Source: Seriola aureovittata (lineage: Eukaryota; Chordata; Actinopteri; Carangiformes; Carangidae). Taken from it: DNA of 64,000 bases. Within the stretch, counting starts at the first letter, position 1, and every line of letters begins with the position of its first letter. A model generated the notes under the pieces. That model searched no databases. It worked only from the letters and a program-made list of their open reading frames with translations, and was not told where the DNA came from. The DNA lies in assembly GCF_021018895.1 (NCBI RefSeq), contig NC_079386.1, positions 806,001-870,000 of the forward strand, in the 5' to 3' direction. The position numbers and the translations under genes were made by a program. Positions 21,930 to 34,850 of the stretch are shown here, piece after piece.

Positions 21930-22209
21930 ATGTGTGTGTGTGGAGTGTGTATGAAAGAGTGAGTGAGAGACCCGGGGTAAACGTCATCTGCCTGGACTGG
22001 ACAACCGGACTACAAGCATACAGGCACCGTCCGGAGGAGGGACAGTGCATCTACTGTGTGGCCGGACAGAGAGTCACTGTGCTCGGACAGGAAACCATTA
22101 CCGTTACCGGTCCTCTCCGCAGCAGCAGCGGGGCTGAATGCTGGAGGACACCGCGCAAAGTGACACTGTGAGCAGTTGTTAGTGAGTGATTGGCGGGGGG
22201 GGGGGGAAC
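21930..22209 (+). promoter_or_regulatory. Probable promoter / 5' UTR of an unidentified plus-strand gene
   Basis: About 250 bp with clearly more CpG and higher GC than the surroundings (CCCGGGGTAAACG, CACCGTCCGGAGGAGG, CCGTTACCGG, CACCGCGCAAAG). It directly precedes a start codon with strong context. It contains short upstream ORFs, including a 14-codon one at 22138-22182, and a run of 12 G at 22195-22206. No TATA box was identified. The transcription start is not visible. Confidence 0.55.
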
Positions 22210-22296
22210 ATGGCTTCTTCTCCGGTCACCCCAGCATCGCTTGAAGGAGGAACACCTTCACCCACCGGGAATGAGGAACTCTCTACAACCCGACAG
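22210..22296 (+). CDS. Putative first coding exon of an unidentified gene (29 codons)
   Basis: ATG at 22210 with A at -3 and G at +4 (AACATGG), a strong eukaryotic start context. The frame runs 29 codons, MASSPVTPASLEGGTPSPTG then NEELSTTRQ, to a CAG|GTACAC donor in phase 0; beyond the donor the frame continues only 25 codons. The peptide is rich in Ser, Thr, Pro and Gly, as in a disordered N-terminus, with no signal peptide or membrane segment. A CpG-richer leader supports a promoter-proximal exon. I do not recognise the protein and assign no function. It is divergent from aco1, with about 8 kb between their starts. The following exons would lie more than 40 kb to the right or in small exons I could not prove. 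Confidence 0.55.
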
Positions 22297-25200
22297 GTAC
22301 ACGCCTGTGCCCTCTTTCCATGCCATGTAGTTCATTCACGCCGAACTTCACTTGAAAATATATCAGTTTAAGACTTAATAAGTGCATAAGTAGAGGCAAA
22401 AGCGAGCCGGAGCCTGATATTAAAGATTCTGACTCAGCAGAAACTGCCCTTTAATTCGGCTTGCATTTATTACTTTAATCAGCGGTTAATTTTAAATCAA
22501 ATCCAGATTTAAATCGCCTCATCAAGTACTTTCATCATAACAGCGATTGCAGTAGATCCGTTATGAAAGTTCATACTTTATTGAAATAAGTGGTACTTCT
22601 TCAGTCTGGTGCACACCGACTTTAAAGACATTTGCAGACGACTGAGTCATCCCCTTGTCACTTGTATTTGCTAATGCTAAAGGAACCGTTACTGTAAAAC
22701 TTGATAGATTTTGAATGGAGTTTGGTATTACGTATCGTCGCTGCTGACACTGATAGTGGACTGCTGGCTCATAGTTTGTCCCGTAAAGAGACAGCAGGCT
22801 CTGACGGGGGAAGGCGTTTCCCCCGATCTGACACTTGCATGGCCGTTTCAAATCTCTGCTGGAAAATCATGAAGTTCTCTACCCACCGATGATTTTTGAT
22901 GTTTTCTTCAGATCATGGAAATACATGTTCCTCTTGTGCACTGTTAATATCTCACTAGTAATTACAGTATGTGGCTCGCTCAGTGCTTTCACTTGGCTCA
23001 TTTTTGAGTCATAGTCTTGTGCATAATGAAATATGAATGAAATCTGTCAAAGGGTGAAAGGTGGATGAGTCATGTATAGGAAAACCAACATGTGCAGTAC
23101 AGTACAGACAGTACAGGGTCCTCTGACACTGACATTTAGCCAGTGTACAGCATGTGGTCTTTGTAAAGGTGAATTTGTTTGCTCCACATTGACGCCTTCA
23201 CAACAGGTGTACGATGGTGTCAGTGTCACCCGTTCTGACGGCTCTGATGTCCTAATGTGTACATGGATGGAGTGACAGGAATGCAAAAGGGGAATGTCTG
23301 CTCTGACTGCTCGCTCTCTAACCTGGACACAGGGGGACATCCGAGACGCAGTGAGCTGATATGAAGTTGTAATTTGAATTATGAGAATTTCAGTACCTAG
23401 AAGTCCTGTGCAGTGATGGCGGCTAACTGCAACAGAGCAGGTTCAGGTTTGTTCCTGTTAAACCATGTGAAAGCCTGATTTATGTTTTTTGACAATACAG
23501 ATTTTGAGCTTGTCATGTTGATGCGTTGTTGACAAGAAATCTGTTACCATATAATGACATGCTTATTGGAGTAACTCCTTACTCCAAATGTGGTGAGAAG
23601 CTTGACTGGAACAGTCAGTGGATCTGCAACTATGCAAATCTCTCTGTTTGAGTCCAACTCTGATGAACTTTAACGTGCAAATTTGCATTGACTGCTAACC
23701 TGTAGCAAACTGTTTGGAGTGCGGATCTGAGCAATAACCTTTGGGGGAATTAAAAGCTGAAGAGTCCAAAGCAGTGGACGTTATAATAACCTGAGCTCCA
23801 CATAAGAAACATGGTTTGCAGCATGTTAATGAATAAGGCAACATCCACACTGTTTTAGCTTTTGGAAACTGCTGGCGCCATTTTAAACACAATGACACAG
23901 ACACCCATGTTCAGTCCCTGATTGGGTCACGACTATCAGTGGTGATTGTTTCCGACATGGCCTAAGCTAGCTGACCTGTTAAACCGCAGTCAACAACTAA
24001 CTCGAAGAACTTTTGTGACTAGCTGTGTCCCGACTCCTTCCTTCTGAGGCTGCTTTCGATTGCGTCACAGGGACGTGACTAGACTGTCCCACTTTGAAGG
24101 CTGCTTCCTTCGTGGCCCAACATTATCTCAAGATTAATTGCACACCGGTAATGAAAATAATATGTCAGCAAACAACACTGAAGAATTGGGTTTCAGCTCA
24201 GTTCAACAGCTAACAGTGCAACCGTTAAAAGTGTTAAAAGTTATGTGTTGTCAAGGTTGCAAGGTTACGCTTTGTGATGCATCAGTAAGGTCGGGCGCCG
24301 CTGGTGACGCCAAGTTAAAAAATGGTACACAGGCACAGACAGTCTCATCTCGGCTCAGCCGTTTCAGTCTATGAAAGTATGGCTGTAGTAGACCTCTGAC
24401 CTCTGATGGATGAGGCGCCTTTCCATAACAGTGAAATGGCTTACAGTTGATTTAGAAACTGCATTATTCATCATATGCAGTGTCAGTTGAATGTTATAGT
24501 AAACTGTGTGACAGCCACTGGTTAAATGTTTGAGTTTAACTTTTTTTTTTACAGCGTGCAAAAATGTTATGCTAATGTTTCTGACCTGTTTGCTCACATG
24601 TTATTCACTTAGATGCTAGAAGGGATGGTGTGTCCTGTAGCATTAACACTGCCTCGTAGTCAGAACTCATGGATGCCAGTGTTTCCCAATTATTAAATAA
24701 TACTGTATACAAGGTAGCTGCTCCACTGAAAGCGTTTTAATTGCCAAGTTCTTAGTGACAAATAAATAACTGAACAATATATACTAATGGCGAAGATGCC
24801 TGGATGGACTTTGCTCAGCCGCTGTCTGTCGTGACCTTCATGGTAGAAAACATACATTACCTGTTAGCTAAAGTTATGTGCTGGTTGGTCTCAGTCTCAC
24901 AGTGACAGCTTTGAGCACAGTGCTGGCAGAGCAGAGGTCTCCTGCAGCTTGTGTTAAAGTGGTGTTTTGAACCTCAGAGTTGGGATAGAAAAGGCTCAGA
25001 GGCAGGGAGCTGTAGCTGTGGACTGTCACTCTCCACAGCTACAACACTCAGTCATACTGTGCCTGTTGTCTATTAGCCAGTGTTTTCCATTCAACCACAG
25101 TTGCAGTATTTCCTGTAAGCACTGAATCCAAATTACCATTGCAAAGCACTGCACTGTTATGGACATGTGGGTATGGGTGTTTGTCATTTTCTTCTATAGG

Positions 25201-25727
25201 CTGGGTATTGAAATCATATAAGATAGGCAGGAATAAATCTGCTGTTTTTGTTTATTCGTGTGGCTGCTGGCTCGTTCATTAACACCTGAAAGACTTAATT
25301 TACTGTATCTGCTTTAGATTTGTGAAGTCATCAGCTGTTGTTAAGTCACTGAGGGCAAATTCTTAGTCATCTTAGTAAGCAAATTGGCTTTGCTGTCTTT
25401 GAATGCTGACCATTGAGATGACATGGCATTAGAACATTTCCATCCCAGTCTGTGTCTAATAGAGCTTCTATATAACTGAGACCAAATGCACAGGCCTAAT
25501 GATCAAATATCTGAGGTGTAGCCATGCAAGTCCTGTTGTTGTTTTTATTAGTCAAGTATTAAATCAGTCAGCTCTCAGTGCGGTCAGGTCAAGTCTCAAG
25601 TACTCATTTTCATGACCTAAAGGTGTTGTGTGGAGTTTTTGACCATTATGACACTATGACATTATGTTTTCATGAGCAGTAAATGCATTTATGTTTTTTT
25701 TTTTGCTATATAACCTACAGTATTTAT
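22297..25727 (+). other. Probable first intron of the unidentified gene, first part; nothing recognised
   Basis: About 3.4 kb without a supportable exon. A stretch near 24020-24130 (CTCCTTCCTTCTGAGGCTGC, TTCGATTGCGTCACAG, TTTGAAGGCTGCTTCC) resembles a fish interspersed repeat with internal copies, but I cannot place its limits. Confidence 0.5.
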
Positions 25728-25964
25728 GAGGGCTGCATGATATGCAAAAAAAATAAAAAAATCACATTGTGATTATTTTGGCAGATCACTTGGAATAGTC
25801 ATTTTTGCATTTGATTTTCACTGCAAAAATATATAAATGATGATGATGTGATTGTTAGTGGATCTTGTGGTGCTAACAATGTAAAACAATGTGACACATT
25901 CCTTTTATCAAAAAATTGCAGCTCCTGCAATTTCGATTATATTTCAATTAATTGTGCAGCCCTA
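25728..25964. mobile_element. Small hAT-like inverted-repeat element (MITE), about 236 bp
   Basis: Starts AGGGCTGCA at 25729-25737 and ends with its exact reverse complement TGCAGCCCT at 25955-25963. The ends match the 'TAGGGCTGCACGAT' type common in vertebrate hAT MITEs. The flanks GTATTTAT (left) and GTATTAAC (right) are a possible decayed 8-bp target duplication. The interior is AT-rich and non-coding. Confidence 0.7.
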
Positions 25965-26244
25965 GTATTAACAGTTAGTGGTGGTAATGTGCCGGAAAAT
26001 GCAGCATTGTGGCAGCAAAAGGCAGCGAAGAAGACAGCTAGCTAGCAAAGACTGATGTGAACAATCAGATAACAATACAGTCAAAATTTGGGTTTGCAAA
26101 TGTTTCATGAAATCCTCATATATTTATAGATTCCTAAAATCAATCGGGCTCTGCATCAAATCTTAATCTAAAGGGACCACTGATATATATAACATGTTGT
26201 TGAATCACTCTGTTCAGCAACACTTCTGTATTTCTATGATTTTT

Positions 26245-26665
26245 TCTTTGAAGCTCAGAATGAGCTGCTACACCATTGCCATCTTGGCAGTGTCTGACTC
26301 CGCCCTTAACTCCCAGCTAATTGAAAAATGGGCAAAGAGGTGGGGCATGTGTTGAGCCGATACTTCGGTTTATGCATATGCTCGCCCACCTGTCGCTCAA
26401 AGAGGCCACGCCCTCAATTATACATAACTTTAAGCCTTAATAAAATGTAAACAGGTGAGTTGTATAAACAGGTGTCATGAAGGAGGAAATTAGCTCTAGA
26501 GACCAAAACAGTTTTTGTACCAGGCTGTAAACATGTTCATTTCTGCTGTAAAGTTGGACTTTTTATAATGGGAGTCTATGGGGATTGACTCACTGTTGGA
26601 GCCAGACTCTAGTGGTCATTAGAGGAACTGCAGGTTTTGGAACTTCGGTGTTGGCTTTCGAGATG
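26245..26665 (-). repeat. Interspersed repeat family 'R3', copy 1 (minus)
   Basis: Reverse complement of the arrangement at 36835-37290. On the minus strand: AACCTGCAGTTCCTCTAATG, ACTTTACAGCAGAAATGAAC, GTTTTGGTCTC, 'CTAATTTCCTCCTTCATGA', ACCTGTTTACATTTTATTAA and 'GCCAAGATGGC'. Non-coding; three copies in the window. Confidence 0.8.
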
Positions 26666-28080
26666 CCATAGTGCAGTACGCGAGTGAGAGTGACCTTCCA
26701 GAATTTCCTCTAATGAAGAAGAAACCACATTTTCATCTAAAAAAGAAACTCAGACAAAGAAAGAGATGACACCAGTGCAAATGTTGCTATAGCTAGCGTG
26801 GCTTCATGGTTGTGTCTGAATTGTTTTTTATAGCGTGTACACAGTCTAACTTTATGCAGTTGAGCTTCTTGTGTGTTTAGTGGACACTGAGCTTCATAAC
26901 ACTGACTGAAAAAATGAAAGGACAATCTTATACAGAACCTTTTAATTTGAAAAGGAATTTTTTTTATGCTGCAAAAAGCTACCAGCTTTTCAGCGCTTCA
27001 GTGTTGGCTTCATTTTCCAGCCTGGACACCGATGCTCGGAAGAAACGGGTGAGTTCAGCATCAGACTTCATTCCTTTACTATCCAAAAGCTGTCTTCAGA
27101 ACTTGGAAGACATTTACTTTATCAGCTCCCCCAGGTAGACTTTGACTTCCTCTCGGCCACAGGACATCCCTTCCTTCAGAACCAAGTTCTTGTTTGTAGC
27201 CATTGTAGCCTTCTGGATATTCATCTCCAGGTGTGTGAAAGTGGACAAACAGTAGTGTGAGGCGGTGATGATGGACAGAGCAGTTAGAGGGGGGGGGCTG
27301 ACATGTAGTTTTGCCACCAGGTCTGCTCCTGTAGAGGAGGACATCTGCCACTTGTTTTTTCTGCCTCAGCCAAGGTCAGATAGTGACAGACAATATCAGA
27401 CTGTGTGACAGAGAGACATGGCTGTAAACTGAAGGTGAGACAGAAATGCATTGCTTTAGTAGTGATCAATTAAAGGATGTTAATGTGATAGTCACTGAGG
27501 CAGCGCAGCAGGCTTCAGTTTCCGTCTTTAGAGCTCAGTGAGAAATATGGATCGATGAGGAGGGAGATTGAGGAAGGGTTTGAATCTGAAACATTTAATG
27601 GTTCAAATCCCAGAACAGCAGTTCACAGCAGATGCAACTTTATTTTCATAATTTTACTCACCATTCTTATCAGTAATAAGGACACTGTACTCACATCATC
27701 AAAGTAATTGTTTAGCTATGGAAATGCAGCTACATCGCTAAAATGAAGTCAGACAGCAAGAAACATACAGTGCTGAAACGACAACAATTTGGAAGTTTGA
27801 CAGTTTACATGCGATGGTCTGGAGGCCACTGTGTAAGGTTGTGATTGGGTGAAGACGTGAATGAGTATAGATAGCAGGAAACGGTGCTTGTGACTAAAAG
27901 GCAATAGCAAAACTTACAAATAGCTCCTTAAAGACAGCGTGAGGTGCAGGACACTGTAATGATCCTAAACAATTAAGACTGCAGTATAGATTATTAATAA
28001 CTTGTGGTGTCATAGATAAGTGGGTGTTTGTTTGTTAGCTTGTTCAACAACCAGCTAGAGAGCAAATGTAGATTTTTGTT
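26666..28080. other. Non-coding, nothing recognised
   Basis: Open frames near 27080-27350 overlap each other on the minus strand without splice context or homology that I recognise. A G-run (GGGGGGGG at 27291-27298) is present. Confidence 0.55.
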
Positions 28081-28107
28081 CAAAGGCCTTGGCTCCTTTG
28101 AAAATTG

Positions 28108-28402
28108 AATTTTTCCTGATGCCTTCAAAACAGCAGCTGTAAAATCCCTGTGAAAAAAAGGCCAAATCAAGGTACTTGAAAAAGTTGTTTTTAACAAATT
28201 AACAGTTTTCTGAATGAAAACAATATTTTAGAAGCTTTTCGATCAGGTTTCAGGGGTACACACAGTATACAGGGACGACCCTCTTTAAAAGTCTCAGTGA
28301 TCTCAAAATGAACACTGATACTAAAGAGGTCTCTGTTTTGGATAGAAGTTGTGCGTTTGACACAGTTGACCATGAAATTCTTCTGGGTTCTCTCTCTTTC
28401 AA
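28108..28402 (+). mobile_element. L2/CR1-type LINE reverse-transcriptase fragment
   Basis: Fragments in more than one plus-strand frame: FPDAFKTAAVKSL (about 28110), YLEKVVFNKLTVF (about 28172), EAFRSGFRGTHS (about 28232), and SVLDRSCAFDTVDHEILLGS (about 28328). The last is reverse-transcriptase motif A, with the catalytic aspartate in AFDTVDH kept. The 'YRPISNLPF' segment expected between the first two is deleted, and there are stops, so this is a relic of an L2/CR1/Rex-group LINE. Confidence 0.8.
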
Positions 28403-29755
28403 ACAATTGACAAAAGAGTTATATTTTATTATTTTATTATTTTATTATTTGTTCATGGCATCTATGGATTACAAAAAAAATGATACACAGTAGTATAACA
28501 GGTCTATGTATTCAACTATGATGCACTGTGTGGGAATAAACCACTGTATTATATCAGCAAAAATGAAAGATTACTTCTTTTTAATCATGATTTATCTCTT
28601 TATTTTTTATTTTTTGGCAGCATGCACAACCACCTATGAACTTTGGCTGACAGAAATCAGCAGATGGCTATAAAATCTCATTCATCATCCGGCCCACCGG
28701 CCTCAACAAACCCAGCCTTTCAGCCAGCCTCCCTCCCACTGCCTCAGTCAATGTCCCACACATATGCAGACACAGACTGGGGAAGGAAAGGGAAACGAAG
28801 GTAGACATTCTCAGCTTCGTTTTATTCGAGATTGGCGACACCGACGAACCTGTCATGTTTTAGCCTTTGCCATCTTGAATGTTACAGCCTATTGATGTAA
28901 AGGTGACAGGACATGTATATGTGTATGTAAGCCATCTGTTTTTCCATGGATGTAGCTTGGTAGATAGCTGTGTAGGAGGATGAGGTTCTCATTGTTAATT
29001 TGTGATTGAACTTATTTGTATCCCTGAACAAACAGTGGGTGTGGGTGGTGATTCCAAGGTGTGGAACCACACTCTGTTACAACTGTAGGTGGTTTCATGA
29101 CTTTTCTAACCATGTCTGTAAAACTGTGGGCTGTTACATGTGTAAGACATAAAAAGCAATGGTTGACAATCAAATGACTGATGAAATGAAAAATGTTCCA
29201 TCAAACCTATTCTTGTAGTCTTTTGTCTGCTTACCTCAACAGTTGAAGCCATTTCTTTTGTTGTGAAAAGTAGAACCCTGTTGTAGGTAAATGCGTATAT
29301 ATGTAAACTAGATATTTATATCAATGAGTTTATAGGCTGAATAACTGAAACTCCTCTCTGCGTAATGCAATACAGTTCAACAGCAGCACAAATCATCCTC
29401 CAAACTCATCATACAGGTGAATCAGCTGCTCTCTAACACACTTTCAACAGAAACTGAACATTATAACCTTTGTTATAGGACTGTTCTATTAGACTGCATC
29501 AGTTTTAGCCAGGTGTTGCTAATAAGCAGGTAACTATGGAAGCCCATTTCTGCCACTGTAAATGATTATAATAAGTTACTATCTTAAAATAATGACTTCG
29601 TATCTCAAAATATTAAATTAATTTCTGATAATAATGACTTAGTATCTCAAAATATTGAGTTAAATTCTGTAACAGGTAATGTTAGATGCTAACGACATCT
29701 AACGTTACCGGTTACATTTGATTCATTTTAACGTTACTGACTTTTGCTGACTCAG
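28403..29755. other. Non-coding, nothing recognised
   Basis: AT-rich. The 28670-28860 segment is somewhat GC-richer but has no frame or motif that I recognise. Confidence 0.5.
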
Positions 29756-29759
29756 TTCA

Positions 29760-29900
29760 GTTTATTGAAATACACTGTTTATAACTCTTTAGGTGCATGC
29801 TAACATGCTAAACTAAGATGGTGACCAAGGTAAACAATAACTGCTAAACATCATTGTGAGCATGTTAGCATGCCTAATGCTAGCATTTAGCCTAAAGCAA
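29760..29900. repeat. Repeat fragment rich in 'GCATGCTAACATGCTAA', copy 1
   Basis: Shares CTGCTAAACATCATT and GAGCATGTTAGCAT with 54870-55035 in the same orientation. Unclassified interspersed repeat. Confidence 0.5.
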
Positions 29901-30944
29901 ATATCCTTTGTTTACACTTATTAATTTACAATAAATAATACAGAGGCAACATTGCCTACAGGTTCTCTTTGCATCGGAGCCTAAATTCTAAACAGTCTGA
30001 TTTCTGGCCTCATCTGTAATTACTCAGTAATCAGAGGACAGTCCATCTCTCTGCTGTGTATGGCTGTGGAGCATGGCGGGGTGATGGGTTATGGGCAGTC
30101 TGGCAGGTATCGTTCCACACAGATGTATGGCTCAGCTGGCTGCAGACAGATGGGCCCAGCTCAGTTTGCAGTGTCATGCCGGTGTTTAGTCAATCCAAAG
30201 CTGTGGGTCTGTTCAATGAGACCGCACTCACAGATCTGACTCATTCTGGTTATGGCTTTGAATTATACTGTCCTTCCTCCTCTTTTCCTCACCCCACACA
30301 TTCCCTATGTTGTTCTGCTTTGATCTCTCACTCTCTGTTCGTTCATAGAGTCTTTTCATTAGCTAGCATTATGTCTCCGTCTGTTTCTCTACTCCTCATT
30401 ACTTTATCCCCACAAATCCCATTACATGCTTTTCCACATCAGCTGTTGACAAACCAACCATGAGCTGTGATGGAGGCATGAAGACTGATTAATTAAACAT
30501 GGAGGAACCATCAGAAGGACAAATACAGTCTCAGTCTTTTATTCAGTTTCATCAACCCAACCATGACTGAAGAATATATCAGCATTTCTGTTCTAAGATG
30601 CATATGACCTCAGATTCATGACTGGAGGAAACAGTGATCATTTCTGGAACCGACTACCACTATTTTAAGTGACGAGGCCTACGGTGAAGTTGACTGGTTA
30701 ACTTATTTATCCAACCAACAACCGTCATTTGGATATTTATGAGGATAATGGTGTGATCCATTTGAACTTGGAAGTTGGAATTTCTGAGATCCAAGTTGAA
30801 ATTTTGACCCAAAGTCAGATTTCTGACTCGAAAAGTCGGCAGAACCTCACCAACCCTGACCTCTGCTCTGCGCATCAACAGAAGTAAAATCTGTAGTAGT
30901 ATACTGGTTATTAGCACTTCTGTCTTATTCAGTCATTCATTCAT

Positions 30945-31268
30945 TCATTAGCCATACCGTTTATCCTTACAGGGTCGCAGGGGGGCTGGAGCCAATCCCA
31001 GGTGACATTTGGCCCTGGCGAGGGCGGGGTTCACCTGTACAGGTCTCCAGTCTATCACAGGGCTGACATGTAGAGAAAAAGAACCATTCACGAGCACATT
31101 CACATCTACAGCCAATTTAGTCACCAATTGACCTAACCTGCACGTCTTTGGACTGTGGTAGGAAGCCGGAATACCCAGAGGAAACCCACTCAGGCATGTA
31201 GGAAACGTGCAAACTCCACGAAAAGTCCCAGTGTGTGAGGCCACAGTGCTTACCGCTGCACCACCCTA
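30945..31268 (-). repeat. tRNA-derived SINE, V-SINE-like, damaged head, copy 1
   Basis: Minus strand: GGTGGTGCAGCGGTAAGCAC head, then a deletion that removes most of the B-box region. The body has GGAGTTTGCACGTTTCC, ATTCCGGCTTCCTACCACAG, GTCCAAAGACGTGCA and TGGAGACCTGTACAGGTG. The tail contains GGATAAACGGTATGGC followed by (AATG)n. Matches 52045-52381 block by block. Confidence 0.75.
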
Positions 31269-34200
31269 ATGAATGAATGAACTTTTGTCGTATTTTTGTC
31301 CCATTAATCATGTATACACATGGAGCGCTGTCCAACCTCTATCCGTGGATATGTTGCTACTATGTTTGTATGCAAAATACCATATAGTGTGTTGTTATCA
31401 ACTGATATTGCTAACTATTACAACAACAATTGCAAGCTTCTGTCTTGTTGTACTGGAATGTGGTCAACTCGGGTGTGACATCTTTCCAAGCCACGACATC
31501 CGGCTTCCAAGGTAGATGGAAGAACCTTAAATCCTCCGTTTCTTGGCAACCCAGCGACCTTTCCTCTAATGCCACCAACAGGTTGAAACTTCCACAGGAA
31601 GATGAACGCTTCTGATTTTGATTTTTCAGTTTTCCAGCAGCACCATCATCACAATAAACTCTCAATAGGTGGTTTATGAGGAAGAAAGTGAGTAGTGAAG
31701 ACTTGACAACTGAATAGCATCTGAGAACAACTACTGTTTTCATTCTTGTCAACTCTCAGAATACAGTGTCCCCTTCTCTTTTCATGTTAGTTCCATCACT
31801 GCCTTACAATGTCCTAACCCTTGCTAATTGAAGTAGGTATTCCTGCCCCATTCTTGGTCTTGTCTGTGTGTCACACTGTAAGGTTTCTGAATGCAAAGCA
31901 CCCTCTCCTTCCTTTCTTTTGTAATTGTATCCTGTCCGATCACAATGCCTGTACCCATTGATCACAACTAGATTTACATATAGTCTGACCACCACCAGTC
32001 TGTCCACTGTATAACCGTCCCCCTGCCTTTCACTCTGGGTCAGTCTGTTGCCTCAGGTCAGTTCTGTGTCAGTGAGATCAATGTATTCTGGAATACTAAT
32101 AAACTCACACCATTACAGCAAACTTTAAACTAAGGACTTGAGTGATTTTCTTCAACACTTAACAAACATTTTACCATATGTACAAGTGTTGGTACTTAGA
32201 CAGATAAACTGATCCAGTCTTGTTATTGGTGCTGATACTGACCTTGTTTAGGTTTGGTATTGGCCAGATTTGATTGATCTACATTAACATCAATCTCCTC
32301 ATCAATGCAATTTATGTAAATTCTATGTATGTGTTATCAGTTGCATTCACTTAGTCTTGGTGGGCTGCCAACTCAATATGTAGTGCCTCAGTATCCATGC
32401 AACATAATATTAGCTTATAATTTAATAGGTGCTGGATCTTTGCTTTGTGCTGGCCGATACCCTTTGTTTAGGTTTTGGTATCGGGAGACAAAAAGTCAGA
32501 CTGACGCATCCCAAACATAGTTGTAGTTTTGAGCCACGCTAGGCGAAAAGTCAATAGGGTTAATTCTCTGGCAACCTTGAATATCGGAATCAAATTTCAT
32601 GAAATGTTTCATTCTTGAAGTTTGTCCGACTGCCAGACATTGTCATCCCTCGCTCAACCACTGGCTAAGGTTTTGGAAAGATCATGCTCATGATTAAAGA
32701 AAACCAGTGTTGGAAGAAGAAAGGGTGTGAGCCATGACAAAGTTTTTCGGACTGTAACATGTCCTTAATCTGAGTCGTAACATGACCTTCCTCTTCATTT
32801 CAGCTTCATCCTTAGCTTCCTTTTGTAGTCATAGAATCCCTTTAATAAGACAAGAAAGAGAGAATGCTGCCCAATAAATATAAACTGGACTTGAACTTAT
32901 AATGTGCGCCTTTGTCCTTGGAGTTATGCATCACTCCCACATCTCAGCAGATTACAATCAATCCCGTCTAACACCATGGATCTACAGTAATAAGTACATG
33001 GGTATTCTGGTCCATGCATCCAACCTCAACTACATTTCTGGGCAACAGTTTTGGGGTTGTACCTTTTTCCTGTGAAGCACCTTCAGTACTTACTGTTCTC
33101 CTCAGCCGCTCACTGACTTGCTCTCTGATCTGACTCTGAAGGCGCTGACAGCATATTTGCACTGGTGTGGGCTCATAGAGACTATTTAGACAGCCCTCCA
33201 GGCACTGGGCCGTGGGCATGTGTCACATTGATGGCATGCCTTCACAGGGCCTCCTGGGGTTGTATATAAAGTCACTGTGTGTGTGTGTGTGTGTGTGTGT
33301 GTTTGAGTGTCTGGTGTGTGCATGAGGACAAGCAGGACGTGTGAAGTGCAAAGCAGTGCACAACATTGATAGAATAAAGCTGGAACTGGAGCCTCTTCTT
33401 GTTTTATTTGTATGTGTATGTAAGGAGTCTGAATAGCAGTCAGTGTCAGGGACAGTCAGCAGCCTCCAGGGGACAAAGACAGCACTTTTTCCCAAAAAAA
33501 ACACAATTGGCCATTTGATCAGACAGCTCTCTTATAGGTCTGTCAGGGTCTTTTGTTTCTCTGGCTTTGGAAAAAAAAATCCATAAGACCAGACACTGAG
33601 AAATTTGAACCCACAGAGATTTATCACCTAAAACTGCAGTTCCTCTCAGCCTTACTGAGCCCTTCAGTCTCTTTTAGCTAATTGTTGTGGGGTGTAGAGA
33701 CACAGCTTTAAATTCTCCAATTGTCAATCTCGCAGTCACAGGCAGCTGTTTTCTAAACTAGCGCTTCTAAGCTAAACCTCTAGACATGCTGCTGTGTCTC
33801 TGCTGGAAGTGTAAACAGTCAAACTGCACAACATGTTTGTCAAAACAACTTTATTACGTGATGATGTGCCAATGTAGTATTGACAGCTTGTTCTATCGCC
33901 CCCAAGTGGCTGACGTCAATTATTACTGCTTGATGAAACACTAGCTAACCGACCCTGGCACCGGCTCCAGCTCCTGATTGGGAGGTGGAGTCCGTCGTGC
34001 ACAGTCACCTGCTACAGAAAAAAGGGGGAGGGCGGAGAGCACACACACCACTACACACATACACAGCACTATGGCACGTGACAAGTGGTACAAGCTCTTC
34101 ATGGAGACACCGAATTACACTTTCAAACAGCAGAGATTATTTGAAACATCCTTTTATGGTTCTGGGTTTGATTCTGGCTGAAGAATGGAATTAGATAAGA

Positions 34201-34850
34201 AAGATAAGTCATCCAACATTGTATTCTCTGCTCTGATAAACAGGTCTATTTTAAAACAGTATCTAAATTAAGACTGTTTTATAATCTGGCCTGCAGCTAT
34301 CTGAGAGGTCAGTGGAAGTGGCCATCGGTGTCTACTTCCTTTATCAGATGCATGAGTTCAGGAAACAGCAGATAAACATGTGATGTGTACAGCAGTAGCT
34401 ATTTTTGGATCTACATGTTTACTTTTGTGCATTTTGTGTTGGAATTGTTGGATATTGTTGCATATGTATTTTCACAGTAATATGTAGTTCAGTCATTATT
34501 CTCCACCTCGGATAAGATGCATACGTGGTGCATAGAAACTAAATGCTGCTTCTCTATGTTTAAGTAATCATTTTGTAATTGTCTTAATGTAGATGTTAAA
34601 TTTAGGTCTGAGTCACGACTACACCAATAGTAGCACCAATAATGACGTCATTATTGTACTTCTTCTGCACGGTCACATGTCGTTATGCAAATCTTTGTCG
34701 TTGATATAGTTAATCATTTGTTAAATAAAAATTTGATAATATAGAATATCTTTATTTTTGCATTGTTGCAGTTTTGCACAGACTGCTCTGCTGCCGTGAC
34801 TAACCTTCATTGCACTCTACATTGCACCTTGTTATGTGGCAGCGTAGCTT
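31269..34850. other. Non-coding; possible repeat debris, GT microsatellite
   Basis: Near 32190-32500 there are 'CCGATACC...TTTAGGTTTTGGTATCG' blocks that resemble decayed DNA-transposon ends. A GT tract lies at 33276-33302. No supportable exon: the ATG frames near 33985-34190 have no matching splice signals or recognisable product. Confidence 0.45.
33276..33302. repeat. GT microsatellite
   Basis: About 13 GT units. Confidence 0.95.

Noticed and set aside
21932..22171. 79-codon open frame upstream of the putative first exon
   Set aside because: The frame contains no ATG (it begins at a GTG) and sits in the leader; it is not a supportable uORF or gene.
22186..22209. Extension of the 22210 reading frame to a start at 22186
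   Set aside because: The codon at 22186 is GTG, and the extension would be translated through the G12 run; the ATG at 22210 has a strong context.
28308..28493. Functional reverse transcriptase
   Set aside because: Only motif A and some upstream fragments remain, with deletions and stops; it is a relic.
30056..30463. 135-codon open frame on the plus strand
   Set aside because: No recognisable homology, no start context or splice borders, and composition typical of random frames.
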